Notes: generated from the letters alone by a model not told the origin. Shown: positions 24,217 to 32,884, numbered from the stretch's first letter. The stretch: 64,000 nt of DNA from Listeria booriae (GCF_000766865.1 NZ_JNFA01000011.1:186001-250000), one strand, 5' to 3'. Numbers and translations: made by a program.

Positions 24217-26214
24217 TTAATGCATTGCTTTTTTCTTTTGATACCGACGATAGACGAGATAGCTACCCGCTCCAAGAAGTAGTATACCACCAAAATAAAC
24301 GAAACCTTTATTCGATGTATCCCCTGTTTTTGGAAGTGGTTTGAAATCCACAGATGACGCTGGAGATACACTTAAAACAGCATCCTCTGTTGCTTTCTCG
24401 CTTTTTACAGGAGCCACTTTAGAATGCGTTACAGGTGTTTTCACTGCTATCTTTGCTGGAGAAACAGGGACAACCTTTGGCAGTTCTGGAGATGTTGGTT
24501 GACTTGGTGTACTTGGTTGACTTGGTGTACTTGGCTGATTTGGCGTATCAGGTACATCAGGAGTATTTGGCTCATTCGGTTGTTCTGGCGTATTATTAGG
24601 TTCGTCTGGCTTACTAGGAACCTTTGTATTGGGTACTTCTTTCAAATCTACCGCTTGTTGCTCTGCAGAAATTTCGACAGAATAAGTCTTATCTGATAAT
24701 TGATAACCTGCGGGGGCTTTTGTTTCTCGCAACACATAGGACCCTGCTGGTATATCGTTTAAAGCTCCCACGCCTTTGTCATCTGTCGTAATAGTCGCAT
24801 ACACATCTTGCGTGGCTTGATTCGTTAAGGTAAATATAGCACCTTTTAGTTTAATACTCGTATCGGAACTATCCACCTTCTCAAATACAAGGGAACCTGT
24901 TGCTTCTACAACTGGCGGTGTCTTATCATTTGAAATCGTTCCTAAATCTACCGTTTGGTTTTCCGATGAAAGAATCACAGGATAGGTGACATCGGATATT
25001 TGATAGCCATCAGGCGCTTTCGTTTCTTGTAACACATACGAGCCATATGGAATATCCGCCAAGCTACCCACGCCGTTTTCATCCGTCGTAATCGTTGCAT
25101 ATACTCCCTGTGTCGCTTGATCCATCAACACAAATTCAGCGCCTGCTAGTTTAACCGTAGCATCCGCACTATCCGCCTTTTCAAAAGTAAGGGCGCCTAC
25201 TTGAGATTCACTATCTCCTGAACCTTCTCCCGCAGATTGATATTGGGCAGGAGATTGCCCTTGTACACGGATTGGTTCGCTACCATTACCATTAATCATA
25301 CCTTGCGCATAGAGTTCATTCGTATAAAGACTCGCCCCATCATCTGTAATTTGTGTTTCATAGATGATATAAAAACTAGATGTAGTAGGTAATGTTCCGC
25401 CAGTCAATGTTGGAAACCCTTGGAAGGAAGCATTTTCATAGTGCCATCCTGTATCCGTTGCTTCCGTTTGTAAGAAATGACTCATATCAAAATCATAACC
25501 ATCATGCGAAAGATTACGTGAACCATCGGCTGTGATGGGTTCTGCAACTTGATACGCACTAATACTATCTTTAACTAGCTTCTGATTAGAACCAACGACA
25601 TCTTGAAAAATAAATGGGTATGCTTCTGTCCCTACCACATCTAATTGATTATAATTGTAATACGCTACCCATTGTAAATTCCCATTAGCCGCAAAACCAA
25701 GGGGTACCTTTTTCATAAGTTCGCTCTTATCAACCATATCTTTATATTCTTGAATGACCATATCTAAGGATATGCTTTGTCCATTTAGTTCTACTGACAA
25801 AGGAACCGTCTCTGTTCCCGACACATTCTCTGTGTAGTTGACTGGTAATGTAACTTGCACAAGTTGAGCCGTCGTATTTTGTGAAGCTTCTAGTGTAAAA
25901 CCTGTCGCATCTGGCGTAACTTGAAAAGCATCGCCAATAGCAAACGTGGCATGATTATACCCTAGTGCATTTGGCTGTTCCAATGTAATATGTGTCCGCT
26001 CCCCCGTTGTCATTTTAGGCATATCCAGCGCGAAATGAAGGGAGAATGTATCGGCAAAAGCTGTGGCACTTGTTTGTCCATCTGGATAGGTTACAGTGAC
26101 ATTATCCAGCGTTGGATTTTCTGCCGCATTCACCTTTCCTTGAGGTGATGTTGCCATGCTAAACAAGAATATCAGGATACATCCGACTAGCCACCAAGTA
26201 TTCATTTTTTTCAT
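24217..26214 (-). CDS. LPXTG-anchored CnaB adhesin
   Basis: 665 residues: a signal peptide (to about 30), an N-terminal collagen-binding/adhesin-like region (about 35-330), two CnaB (SpaA-like) repeats (about 340-430 and 440-530, each with GAxFxLxxxATQxVYATITT and GSYVLxETKAPxGYQ). Then follow a Pro-rich spacer of repeated PSTPSQ and PNxPEQPN units, the sortase signal LPKTG, a membrane helix and a basic tail (YRRYQKKK). The Lys and Glu in CnaB repeats can form intramolecular isopeptide bonds. Such proteins hold mating cells together in other Gram-positive systems. It lies within the conjugation operon, so mating aggregation is a likely role. Confidence 0.88.
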   Translation of the reverse strand: MKKMNTWWLVGCILIFLFSMATSPQGKVNAAENPTLDNVTVTYPDGQTSATAFADTFSLHFALDMPKMTTGERTHITLEQPNALGYNHATFAIGDAFQVTPDATGFTLEASQNTTAQLVQVTLPVNYTENVSGTETVPLSVELNGQSISLDMVIQEYKDMVDKSELMKKVPLGFAANGNLQWVAYYNYNQLDVVGTEAYPFIFQDVVGSNQKLVKDSISAYQVAEPITADGSRNLSHDGYDFDMSHFLQTEATDTGWHYENASFQGFPTLTGGTLPTTSSFYIIYETQITDDGASLYTNELYAQGMINGNGSEPIRVQGQSPAQYQSAGEGSGDSESQVGALTFEKADSADATVKLAGAEFVLMDQATQGVYATITTDENGVGSLADIPYGSYVLQETKAPDGYQISDVTYPVILSSENQTVDLGTISNDKTPPVVEATGSLVFEKVDSSDTSIKLKGAIFTLTNQATQDVYATITTDDKGVGALNDIPAGSYVLRETKAPAGYQLSDKTYSVEISAEQQAVDLKEVPNTKVPSKPDEPNNTPEQPNEPNTPDVPDTPNQPSTPSQPSTPSQPTSPELPKVVPVSPAKIAVKTPVTHSKVAPVKSEKATEDAVLSVSPASSVDFKPLPKTGDTSNKGFVYFGGILLLGAGSYLVYRRYQKKKAMH

Positions 26215-26251
26215 TCCAAATTCCTCCTTTTCTAATTAACTTACATGAAAA

Positions 26252-27688
26252 CTATGCAATGCTTTCAAACTCTGCTAAAAAATCATATTCTGGATTCACA
26301 TAGGGACTATAAAACTCCGATATAACGCCTTTTCCAGCATCTACATAGCCAAATCCTTTGACCGTCTTAAAACCAAATTGTTTATCCACATCACCAAACA
26401 TCATGCGATAACCAATCTCGGAGTTGCTTCCTAATGCCACACGGAAATTAAATTGGTCGCGAATACCACCGCCAAGGTATTCCGTGTCTGGTCGTTGCAA
26501 GCCAACAATTAAGAAAAAGCCTGCTTGTCGACCCAGCATGACTATCTGTTTCAAATTGGAAATATACTCACTTTTATCTCTCATATCTAGCATTTCAATA
26601 AAAGATGCTAATTCATCCATAATCAAGAATTGTGGACGTAAACCTAAAGCACGATAATTGTTCCCTGTTCGATAGTTTTCCATCTGTTTCATTTCTCCAG
26701 AACGAGCCAACATCTCTTCTTTGAACAACCTTGTTGCCATGAGTATCCCATTTTTTTGCGAATACACAGAAGGGAAAATGCCTTCTAAATCTGCCAAATC
26801 TGCATTCTTAGGGTCACAGATTTTCATGTCTTCTTTTTGACAAGCGCCGTTCAGCAAACCTTTAATAATCGACAGAATAAAAATCGATTTCCCTGCGCCT
26901 GTTCCACCCGAAATCAGCATGTGCGGCAATTTATCGAAATCCCAAATCACGCGTTTCATGAGTGGCAGCTTCCCTGCTTTTGATACCAAATCTTGAATCG
27001 TCAAACGATCCCGTGAAATACCATAAATGAACTGATAACAAATAAAGCCTTCCTCATCAATCACCTTATCCAAATCGCAATAGAGCGTTTTCTCTAGCGT
27101 TTTCGCAAACGTTAAAAAGGTATCTTGATATTTACGACCATCCAGCGGAAAACGAATACGGATTAACTTATCTTTCGTCACCTCATAATAGATTTTAGGA
27201 AAATAAGTAATCCGTTCTTTGGTAACTGTTTTGTGCGCATTCGCTTGATTACTTAAAGAAAAATCCCACATCTTTTCTTTCTCTTTTTGTACCATTTCCA
27301 TGTCAAATAACCCACGGTCAATGATAAACGTAGCAATCATTTGCCGTTGCTTCATAAACAAATAGCGTTCAAAGAAGACTATCTTGCATAAAAATAGGCA
27401 GACAACTGCGAATATCACACTGCCGATGAGGATGTATAACATACGCATATATTGAATTGCTTGTAAATAGCGTTGCAACTCATCCCAACCATTCGCCGAA
27501 AAAGTAACCGAATGCCATGGAAATGGGTATGTTGGTAAGATTCGCACCACCCACAGCCCTAGAACAAAAGCTATAAAAAAAGCAGGGATAAACAAACTTA
27601 TCCCCACTCGTCGTAGCAAATGGCGGCTGTCATAGCGAATCCGCGTACCACGATATTGATAGATGTGCTTCGCAATAAATGCTTTCAT
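26252..27688 (-). CDS. conQ: ConQ/TcpA-type coupling protein (FtsK-like)
   Basis: 478 residues with two N-terminal membrane helices (about 33-53 and 85-107) and an FtsK/HerA ATPase domain. Walker A GGTGAGKSIF lies near residue 262, Walker B FLIMDELASF near 350, then VMLGRQAGFFLIVGLQRPD. This is ConQ of ICEBs1 and Orf21 of Tn916. It brings the relaxase-DNA complex to the channel. In those elements the relaxase gene follows directly; here two surface-protein genes intervene. Confidence 0.92.
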   Translation of the reverse strand: MKAFIAKHIYQYRGTRIRYDSRHLLRRVGISLFIPAFFIAFVLGLWVVRILPTYPFPWHSVTFSANGWDELQRYLQAIQYMRMLYILIGSVIFAVVCLFLCKIVFFERYLFMKQRQMIATFIIDRGLFDMEMVQKEKEKMWDFSLSNQANAHKTVTKERITYFPKIYYEVTKDKLIRIRFPLDGRKYQDTFLTFAKTLEKTLYCDLDKVIDEEGFICYQFIYGISRDRLTIQDLVSKAGKLPLMKRVIWDFDKLPHMLISGGTGAGKSIFILSIIKGLLNGACQKEDMKICDPKNADLADLEGIFPSVYSQKNGILMATRLFKEEMLARSGEMKQMENYRTGNNYRALGLRPQFLIMDELASFIEMLDMRDKSEYISNLKQIVMLGRQAGFFLIVGLQRPDTEYLGGGIRDQFNFRVALGSNSEIGYRMMFGDVDKQFGFKTVKGFGYVDAGKGVISEFYSPYVNPEYDFLAEFESIA

Positions 27689-27704
27689 CCATTATTCCCC
27701 CATT

Positions 27705-28109
27705 TTATTTCTGTTTTCCTTCTTCCGGTTTCGCATTTTCAGGAGGTTTCGACTTGTTCCCCCCTGAAACTGGTATGATACTCCCAGCTTCAATTTTATA
27801 ATTAACCATTAAATTACCTGCCACCGAGTAAGAAGTAAATGGTACAATCGCCACCCCGTCTAGCTTCACTTCTGTTAAATACGGCAGGTCTATACGGTCA
27901 CTCGTTGGTGGTAAAAATACATTCAAAATATCATTCTGCGCTTCACTTTTAACGCCATAACGGTAGGCTTTAATCGCCCCTGTGTATTCCCCTTCGATAG
28001 CTTCCATTTGCTCGCCATCTTCACCTAAGAATAGTAATTTACCAAATGTTTTTTCCACATCAATTTTGTCACTTGTTAATGGATTTTGTTTGTTAATACG
28101 AATTGTCAT
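27705..28109 (-). CDS. DUF961 (HelP-like) protein 1
   Basis: 134 residues in the DUF961 layout (FGKLLFLGEDGE, YGVKSEAQNDILNVFLPPTSD), family of HelP in ICEBs1 and Orf22/Orf23 of Tn916. HelP is a single-strand-binding helper that lets the host PcrA helicase unwind the element after nicking. A Pro/Lys-rich tail follows. The gene stands just before conQ, the helP position. Which of the two DUF961 genes here does this job cannot be told. Confidence 0.82.
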   Translation of the reverse strand: MTIRINKQNPLTSDKIDVEKTFGKLLFLGEDGEQMEAIEGEYTGAIKAYRYGVKSEAQNDILNVFLPPTSDRIDLPYLTEVKLDGVAIVPFTSYSVAGNLMVNYKIEAGSIIPVSGGNKSKPPENAKPEEGKQK

Positions 28110-28128
28110 TTTTCATTCCTCCTATTTT

Positions 28129-28443
28129 TTAAAGTGCTTCCAGTGTATCGACTTTAACGACCCAGTTAATAATACCGCCGCCATCGGATCGTTGTGCCAA
28201 CCCTTCTACAACAGGATTTATCAATCGAACCGTTTGGTCGTGTTCCAGTGCTGGAACAACAGCATCTACTGGTACAAAAACATCTAAGCCACCTGCATGT
28301 TTTTGTCCATATAAAAAGTAGCAATGATGCGTTACCTTTCGATTTCGTCCTGTTCCCGTGGTCAAATCATTCATTTCTTTTCGACTACTAAAAGCCAATG
28401 TGCCAAATTCCGATTCTTTTAAACAAAAATTTTGTAATGTCAT
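28129..28443 (-). CDS. DUF961 (HelP-like) protein 2
   Basis: 104 residues from the ATG at 28443, which has AGGAG 5-6 bases upstream. An earlier in-frame start lacks one. Blocks ESEFGTLAFSSRKE, VFVPVDAVVPALEHDQTVRLINPVVEG fit DUF961. The pair of DUF961 genes in front of the coupling protein is as in Tn916 (orf23, orf22). It lies in the same operon as the next gene (19-base gap). Confidence 0.78.
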   Translation of the reverse strand: MTLQNFCLKESEFGTLAFSSRKEMNDLTTGTGRNRKVTHHCYFLYGQKHAGGLDVFVPVDAVVPALEHDQTVRLINPVVEGLAQRSDGGGIINWVVKVDTLEAL

Positions 28444-28508
28444 GTTTTCTCCTACTTTCTTTTTTGTAATGAAAAAAGGCACCACATATGTGACGCCTTT
28501 TCGTACTT

Positions 28509-29012
28509 CTATATTTGTAGAATCATACCGTCGCCCGTGTCATAGTAACAACCTTCTAATTCTAGCTCTCTACCAAGGGAATCGTAATCAATATGATTAG
28601 AAATGATATCGGGAAGACCTGTTAGATAACCATTTTCCGTCAAGAAATCATATGCAACATCTCCCATCGAGTTGCAGTCTTCATACGCATAGATTCTATC
28701 TAAGTCCTCCAGAACTTCTAATATATCTGTATACCAGCCTTCTTCGACTAGGTCTCCAGCATATTTCGCAATTGGATTATCGGATTCTCTATCTAGCGCT
28801 TCGGCGATAGCGTTCAGTCTATCCAGTGATTCATATTCTGTAATTTTAAATGGAGCTATAGCATCATGAATCGCAAATTCTTCATACTGTTCATTCAAGC
28901 CGATTTTCTCGGCGACTTCCGTTAAAGATACTGGTAGCGTGAACCATGCGCCTTGCGAAACACCTTCCGTATATTTACCAAGATTCACGATGTATACCTG
29001 TATATCTTCCAT
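28509..29012 (-). CDS. ardA: ArdA antirestriction protein
   Basis: 167 residues, very acidic, with the ArdA signs: IQVYIVNLGKYTEG, GAWFTLPV, EEFAIHDAIAPF, YxxExNxxA-type region and a long acidic helix (DILEVLEDLDRIYAYED). ArdA mimics bent B-form DNA and blocks type I restriction enzymes, so incoming single-strand-derived DNA survives in a new host. It is the Tn916 orf18 type, here placed early in the operon, as expected for a gene needed soon after entry. Confidence 0.93.
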   Translation of the reverse strand: MEDIQVYIVNLGKYTEGVSQGAWFTLPVSLTEVAEKIGLNEQYEEFAIHDAIAPFKITEYESLDRLNAIAEALDRESDNPIAKYAGDLVEEGWYTDILEVLEDLDRIYAYEDCNSMGDVAYDFLTENGYLTGLPDIISNHIDYDSLGRELELEGCYYDTGDGMILQI

Positions 29013-29018
29013 ACATAT

Positions 29019-29300
29019 TCACCAGCTTTCGTCTGCATAAATTTCATTATACGCTTCGATAAATTCTTCAAACTTATCTTCAAAAACCATAATTTCTAAT
29101 GTACTATAATGCCAGCGAATTTGACCATCTGGCGTCTCCAAATAATACACATAGCTCGCTTTTACATCCCCTTGTATCGCATCCCACACAAATTTAAACA
29201 AACGAGCATCCTCGAATTTAGGCGCCAACCAATCATCTCGAAAACCTTCTGCAAATGCTTCGTAAGAAATGTGCTTCTCTTCTGGCTTTTTCTTGAACAT
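29019..29300 (-). CDS. Unknown acidic ICE protein
   Basis: 93 residues from ATG at 29300 (MFKKKPEEKHISYEAF). GGTGG upstream favours this start over the longer hydrophobic leader. Acidic, with a beta-rich middle (VKASYVYYLETPDGQIRWHYS). It ends 6 bases before ardA starts and may be coupled to it. No known family. Confidence 0.55.
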   Translation of the reverse strand: MFKKKPEEKHISYEAFAEGFRDDWLAPKFEDARLFKFVWDAIQGDVKASYVYYLETPDGQIRWHYSTLEIMVFEDKFEEFIEAYNEIYADESW

Positions 29301-29347
29301 ACATACCACCACCATATACAAACTAAAATAACTTTTAAGTGCGTATA

Positions 29348-29878
29348 TCACGCTAACCCATATTTTTGTAATTCTCGGTTATAATCTTCAATATAGCCTT
29401 CTAACCGTAAATCAACACAGGCTTGGAACAACGTCAAACACTCAGAAGTTGCATATGCGAACGCATCTTCGCCAGTTTCGTATGACATTAGTAAGGACTC
29501 ATATAGAGCCGCTACATATGGTTTCTCTCGAGATAACAAATAAGGTTTAGGAATTGTTATTACTTCTGACGTAACCGTGCATTCATACACATACATATCA
29601 AAAAATCTTTCCTCAGAATAAAAAGAACGATGTATCGCTTCATCAAACAATGCTCCTCTTATATATGATTCTGCCTCTCTTCCTGCATCATATATAACAT
29701 CGGACTCTGTTGGCTCTCGCCCACCTTCACGGATACGCTCCAAATATCTATACATGAGCCTTACCGCTTCTTTCTCTATGTCTCTGATATCTGTTTTTGA
29801 CAAAGTCGGATAATCTCTTCTGAAATGATCACCAATATCTACTGCACACTCGTAAATCAAATCATCTATAAGAGCCAT
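29348..29878 (-). CDS. Unknown ICE protein
   Basis: 176 residues from the ATG at 29878 (MALIDDLIYECAVDIGDHF), with a strong GGAGG 8 bases upstream. Reading further up is open but not coding-like (Asn/Lys/Cys-rich). Acidic and helical, with several Tyr-rich stretches (FYSEERFFDMYVYECTV). Probably the first gene of the long transfer operon. No family is recognised. Confidence 0.6.
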   Translation of the reverse strand: MALIDDLIYECAVDIGDHFRRDYPTLSKTDIRDIEKEAVRLMYRYLERIREGGREPTESDVIYDAGREAESYIRGALFDEAIHRSFYSEERFFDMYVYECTVTSEVITIPKPYLLSREKPYVAALYESLLMSYETGEDAFAYATSECLTLFQACVDLRLEGYIEDYNRELQKYGLA

Positions 29879-30508
29879 TTGCCACGCCTCCAATCCATAA
29901 AAATTAGCCTCTGTAAAATTACAAGGGCTATCTTGCTTTTTCTTATTATTTTTATTCAATCGTTTTATGATTGCATTGATATTCCAACAGCAATTGGTTA
30001 TTAGTAGCCACTTCCATCTATTTATCATCGAAAAGCCCTTGTTTACGGAAAGTTCCATCTATATAGCTATTACTCCATTTCCTTTTCTAGTAAACTAGGC
30101 ATAAAAAATAAGCTACTGCCATCAGTAACTCCATAACTTCAACTGGCTATTCATTTACAATAACAACTCGCTTCTAAACTTTCACACGTGGCTTCAATAA
30201 AGCTACTTTGTTCATCCCTACATTCTCACAACCAATATATCCATTTTTAAATAAATTCCCGGAAAAATCTTTTCACTTTACATGCAATACTTTTTATGAT
30301 AACGTTAAAATGTCTAATTGTAATGCAATCAGATAATTTACATGTTATAGGACCTTGACAAGATAAATGTAATCATGGCATACCTTGCCTTACCGTCTAC
30401 TACAAGCTCCTAATCCATTTAGGGGCTTTTTTAATTAGATACATAATAGGGTTTATAGGTGCATCCCTAACCCAAAAACCTAAATAACCATAAAGGAGGG
30501 TAACTTCT
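29879..30508. other. Intergenic region at the head of the transfer operon
   Basis: About 630 bases. It contains a terminator-like hairpin read on + (AGCTCCTAA / TTAGGGGCT followed by TTTTTTAATT, about 30403-30433) and a TTGACA at 30354-30359 without a convincing -10. I see no gene. Promoters for the leftward operon should lie here or further right. Confidence 0.45.
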
Positions 30509-30769
30509 ATGCAGCTTCTTGCAGATTTGTCCGTTTTTCCAAAACTAGCTTTCACTATACTAGTTCTAGGAAGTATAGGTTTTTTCTGTACTAAATACGG
30601 ATTAAACCAGCTGTTCAGCTACGGAGGAAATATTTCATCCATAGGTTTCTCAGTTGTAGGCGCTACAGCGATGATAGCCACAATAATTATTATTGCAACA
30701 AATATCGCGGCTATCCTAACATGTATTACTCTAGGCATCCTAGCTTTCTTAGCATTTTCAAATAGCTAA
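30509..30769 (+). CDS. Hydrophobic small membrane peptide on the + strand
   Basis: 86 residues, a strong ribosome site (AAAGGAGGG), and two or three hydrophobic segments (about 12-27, 45-63 and 65-83: ATAMIATIIIIATNIAAILTCITLGILAFLAF). It is transcribed against the conjugation operon, alone, and ends in a strong terminator. Size and hydrophobicity recall holin-like, circular-bacteriocin-like or small regulatory membrane peptides, but no family is recognised. Confidence 0.6.
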   Translation: MQLLADLSVFPKLAFTILVLGSIGFFCTKYGLNQLFSYGGNISSIGFSVVGATAMIATIIIIATNIAAILTCITLGILAFLAFSNS

Positions 30770-30782
30770 GAAAAACACATTC

Positions 30783-30850
30783 AAAACTTATCCCCACGAT
30801 AAGTTTTAAATAAATGAAGGAGCAGTGATTTATTCATTGTTCCTTTATTT
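30783..30850 (+). terminator. Double hairpin terminator
   Basis: First AAAACTTATC / GATAAGTTTT around cccac, then AAATAAATGAAGGAgCA with GTTCCTTTATTTATTTT. The second hairpin has T-rich flanks. It ends the small membrane-peptide gene. Confidence 0.7.
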
Positions 30851-30882
30851 ATTTTCATTGAATGTTATTCGTAACACTCACA

Positions 30883-30910
30883 ACATTATAAACGGTAGCG
30901 TTTATAATGT
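30883..30910. promoter_or_regulatory. Perfect 12-bp inverted repeat, possible operator
   Basis: ACATTATAAACG and CGTTTATAATGT separated by GTAG, with no T-run. The centre AAACG-N4-CGTTT recalls operators of LacI-type or similar dimeric repressors. It lies in a gene-free 600-base stretch between the small peptide and the regulatory genes. Confidence 0.5.
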
Positions 30911-31171
30911 CAAGGTAAAATATGGTTTTAATTCCAGTTTCATCATGGATAATTTTGGTGCGTATTTTTATTGCAATTCATCTTATCGCTAGGTTCTGTC
31001 TCCATTACAGCGCTTATCAACCGCTCCCTATACTCATAGATTTTCGCGGTATATAGTAGGTTATATTATAACCATCAGATTGTTTTCACCAGCGCAATCT
31101 TGGCACACGCTCATTCCAGCCTGCTACAGTATCGTTTATCAAGTGGCAACTGCATTCACTCGAAATCGCAC

Positions 31172-31200
31172 GTGACATTTCTAATCATTTGCGCTACAAT
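31172..31200 (+). promoter_or_regulatory. Promoter of a short transcript
   Basis: GTGACA, 17-base spacer, TACAAT. It points rightward toward the hairpin at 31221-31256, with no ribosome site in between. Confidence 0.55.
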
Positions 31201-31206
31201 AAAAGT

Positions 31207-31258
31207 GTCGAAGTTTTACTGAGCGTTCCTGATTTATCAGGGGCGTTTCTTTTTTTGT
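31207..31258 (+). ncRNA. Possible ~50-nt RNA ending in a hairpin
   Basis: From the expected start about 7 bases after TACAAT to the hairpin GCGTTCCTGAT / ATCAGGGGCGT followed by TTTCTTTTTTTG. It could be a small RNA or an attenuated leader for antisense transcription into the gene pair at 31370-31796. Confidence 0.35.
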
Positions 31259-31369
31259 ACAGCCATTTATCAACTATACAAATATGTAATTGTCAAAGAA
31301 CAGCCCTGACAACATTTCTCGATTCTGTCATTTGGGTTGCCCTTGGTGGTCTACACTCACACCAAGCAA

Positions 31370-31609
31370 TCATTGTAAAATTGCTGTCACATCACGGTGA
31401 TATACCCCGTAATTCTTGCAGATACGTCGATAGGAGACTCCTTTTTGCAAAAGACTTTTAATTGTATCCTTAGAAAAAGGAAGCCCTAGTAAGTGGTCTA
31501 TCGTCACACTACGCAATGCTATACTCATCCTAATATTCCAATCACCTTCCATTTTTCGAGCCAATGGAACAGCTTTTTTCATTAAATTATGCGTTTGCTC
31601 GTAATTCAT
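31370..31609 (-). CDS. Small HTH-like ICE protein
   Basis: 79 residues, basic and helical. The stretch TIKSLLQKGVSYRRICKNYGVYHRDVTAIL looks like a helix-turn-helix of the homeodomain-like/sigma-70 region 4 kind. It overlaps the preceding small DNA-binding gene by 23 bases, so the two are coupled. A regulator of excision or transfer is the likely role. Confidence 0.55.
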   Translation of the reverse strand: MNYEQTHNLMKKAVPLARKMEGDWNIRMSIALRSVTIDHLLGLPFSKDTIKSLLQKGVSYRRICKNYGVYHRDVTAILQ

Positions 31610-31796
31610 GATGCTCTTCCTCCCCTAAATCAGTAAATCCATATACCTTTTTAAAATACAACTCGTTTACTTTGCCACTCTTCACTCGATAACCTTTCTG
31701 CACTAACTCTGCATTTAGTTTTCGAATAATATCATATGCACCAGAAACGCTAATCCCCATTAAACCTGCAACTTCTTTAGCGTTTAAAAATTTCAT
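31587..31796 (-). CDS. Small winged-helix protein, excisionase candidate
   Basis: 69 residues: FLNAKEVAGLMGISVSGAYDIIRKLNAELVQKGY is a MerR/Xis-type recognition helix pair, followed by RVKSGKVNELYFKKVYGF (wing). It is the first leftward gene from the divergent promoter opposite immR, the place of xis in ICEBs1. An excisionase is thus the best guess; a transcription regulator is the alternative. Confidence 0.6.
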   Translation of the reverse strand: MKFLNAKEVAGLMGISVSGAYDIIRKLNAELVQKGYRVKSGKVNELYFKKVYGFTDLGEEEHHELRANA

Positions 31797-31838
31797 TTCT
31801 ACACCTCCAATAATTCCAAAACCGTTTTATTTATTTAT

Positions 31839-31867
31839 AATATACCATAAAGTTATATTATTGTAAA
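31839..31867 (-). promoter_or_regulatory. Leftward promoter (Pxis-like)
   Basis: On the minus strand TTTACA (31862-31867), 17-base spacer, TATATT (31839-31844). An inverted repeat ATATTATT-gtaaag-AATAATAT (31855-31876) overlaps the -35 box and is a good candidate for the ImmR operator, so the repressor would shut off this promoter. Confidence 0.65.
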
Positions 31868-31897
31868 GAATAATATCAACTAAATATGCAAATAAGG

Positions 31898-31903
31898 TAT
31901 AAT
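31898..31903 (+). promoter_or_regulatory. -10 box of the rightward repressor-integrase promoter
   Basis: TATAAT about 75 bases before the repressor start. The -35 region (ATCAAC at 31875-31880) is poor, suggesting an activated or weak promoter. Confidence 0.4.
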
Positions 31904-31977
31904 AAAGCGCTGTCTATATTCCTATAATGAATTTTATTCTATAATAATAACATAAATGAATTTTAGGAGAATTAAAA

Positions 31978-32316
31978 ATGAATACATTCGGCGATAGATT
32001 AAAATCATTACGTAAAAAAAATAAAATTACGCAATCGGAACTTGCTAAAAAATTAGGTATTTCCCAAGTTACAATTTCAAAATACGAAAACAACATTATT
32101 GAACCTGATAATGCCAATTTAACAGTGCTTGCTGAAACCTTCGATACCACTATAGATTATTTACTTGGACGAACAAACAACCCTACTTCTGGCGAAAGTG
32201 ATAATGTATCAGTCCACTATTTTGAAAAAGAAAATTTAACAGATGAAGATATAGAATATATTGAAACCATGATAGAAGCTTTAAAAAGAAAAACTAGAGA
32301 TAAGAATAACAAATAG
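31978..32316 (+). CDS. ImmR-like XRE repressor
   Basis: 112 residues: an N-terminal Cro/CI-type helix-turn-helix (FGDRLKSLRKKNKITQSELAKKLGISQVTISKYE) and a short acidic C-terminal part. Followed by a metallopeptidase gene and the integrase, this is the ImmR-ImmA-Int module of ICEBs1. ImmR keeps the transfer genes off and gives immunity to a second copy. It lies divergent from the transfer/excision genes. Confidence 0.88.
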   Translation: MNTFGDRLKSLRKKNKITQSELAKKLGISQVTISKYENNIIEPDNANLTVLAETFDTTIDYLLGRTNNPTSGESDNVSVHYFEKENLTDEDIEYIETMIEALKRKTRDKNNK

Positions 32317-32341
32317 ATTCTACAACGAGGTGAATGGAGCT

Positions 32342-32854
32342 ATGGGGATTAACTACGTTGGAAACTACCTTGAACAAAAAGCTTCTCAATATTTGAAAAC
32401 ACTAGGCATTCACAAACCAAGCGATATAAACATAGAACAAATATGTGCATTAGAAAACTTAGATTATCGCTTAGGGAACGCCTCCAGCTATATTGTTGTG
32501 AATGAGTACCGTCTCATTACCATCAACAAGCATAAGTCTTCGAAGCAACAAAATTTCGAGTTCTTACATGAATTAAGCCATAATCACTTTGAACATCACA
32601 TATACCTAACACAATGCAGTAATTTCGAACAAGAAGCTTGCCATTTTTCATTATATTTAGCCATACCAATTCATATGTTCCGATTTATCAATTTTGAATC
32701 AGATAATCTAATTCAGGAAGTCAGTGACATGTTCAATATTCCAGAAGAAATAGCATATCAGCGTCTCCAGAATATTTTCGATAACTATAATTATTACAAT
32801 ATTTTTTTTACCTCCAAAAAGAACGTATGTTCTAATCGTTTTTATACAAACTGA
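32342..32854 (+). CDS. ImmA/IrrE-type metallopeptidase
   Basis: 170 residues from the ATG at 32342 (GAGGTG 9 bases upstream). The HExxH motif reads HELSHNHFEHH (about residue 76), followed by EQEACHFSLYLAIP, as in the ImmA/IrrE family (DUF955). In ICEBs1 ImmA cleaves ImmR upon DNA damage or cell-cell signalling, releasing the element. No rapI/phrI-like genes are seen in this element, so the cue must differ. Confidence 0.88.
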   Translation: MGINYVGNYLEQKASQYLKTLGIHKPSDINIEQICALENLDYRLGNASSYIVVNEYRLITINKHKSSKQQNFEFLHELSHNHFEHHIYLTQCSNFEQEACHFSLYLAIPIHMFRFINFESDNLIQEVSDMFNIPEEIAYQRLQNIFDNYNYYNIFFTSKKNVCSNRFYTN

Positions 32855-32884
32855 TATTTAAAGTACTACAAGGAGATGAACAGC

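Noticed and set aside
24424-24696. Trp/Leu/Arg-rich frame opposite the Pro-rich linker of the adhesin
   Set aside because: It is the mirror of the PSTPSQ repeats, not a gene.
31189-31461. 90-aa reading frame on the + strand after the promoter at 31172
   Set aside because: The start overlaps the -10 box region, there is no ribosome site, and a terminator hairpin lies inside the frame. It is also antisense to the small HTH-like gene.
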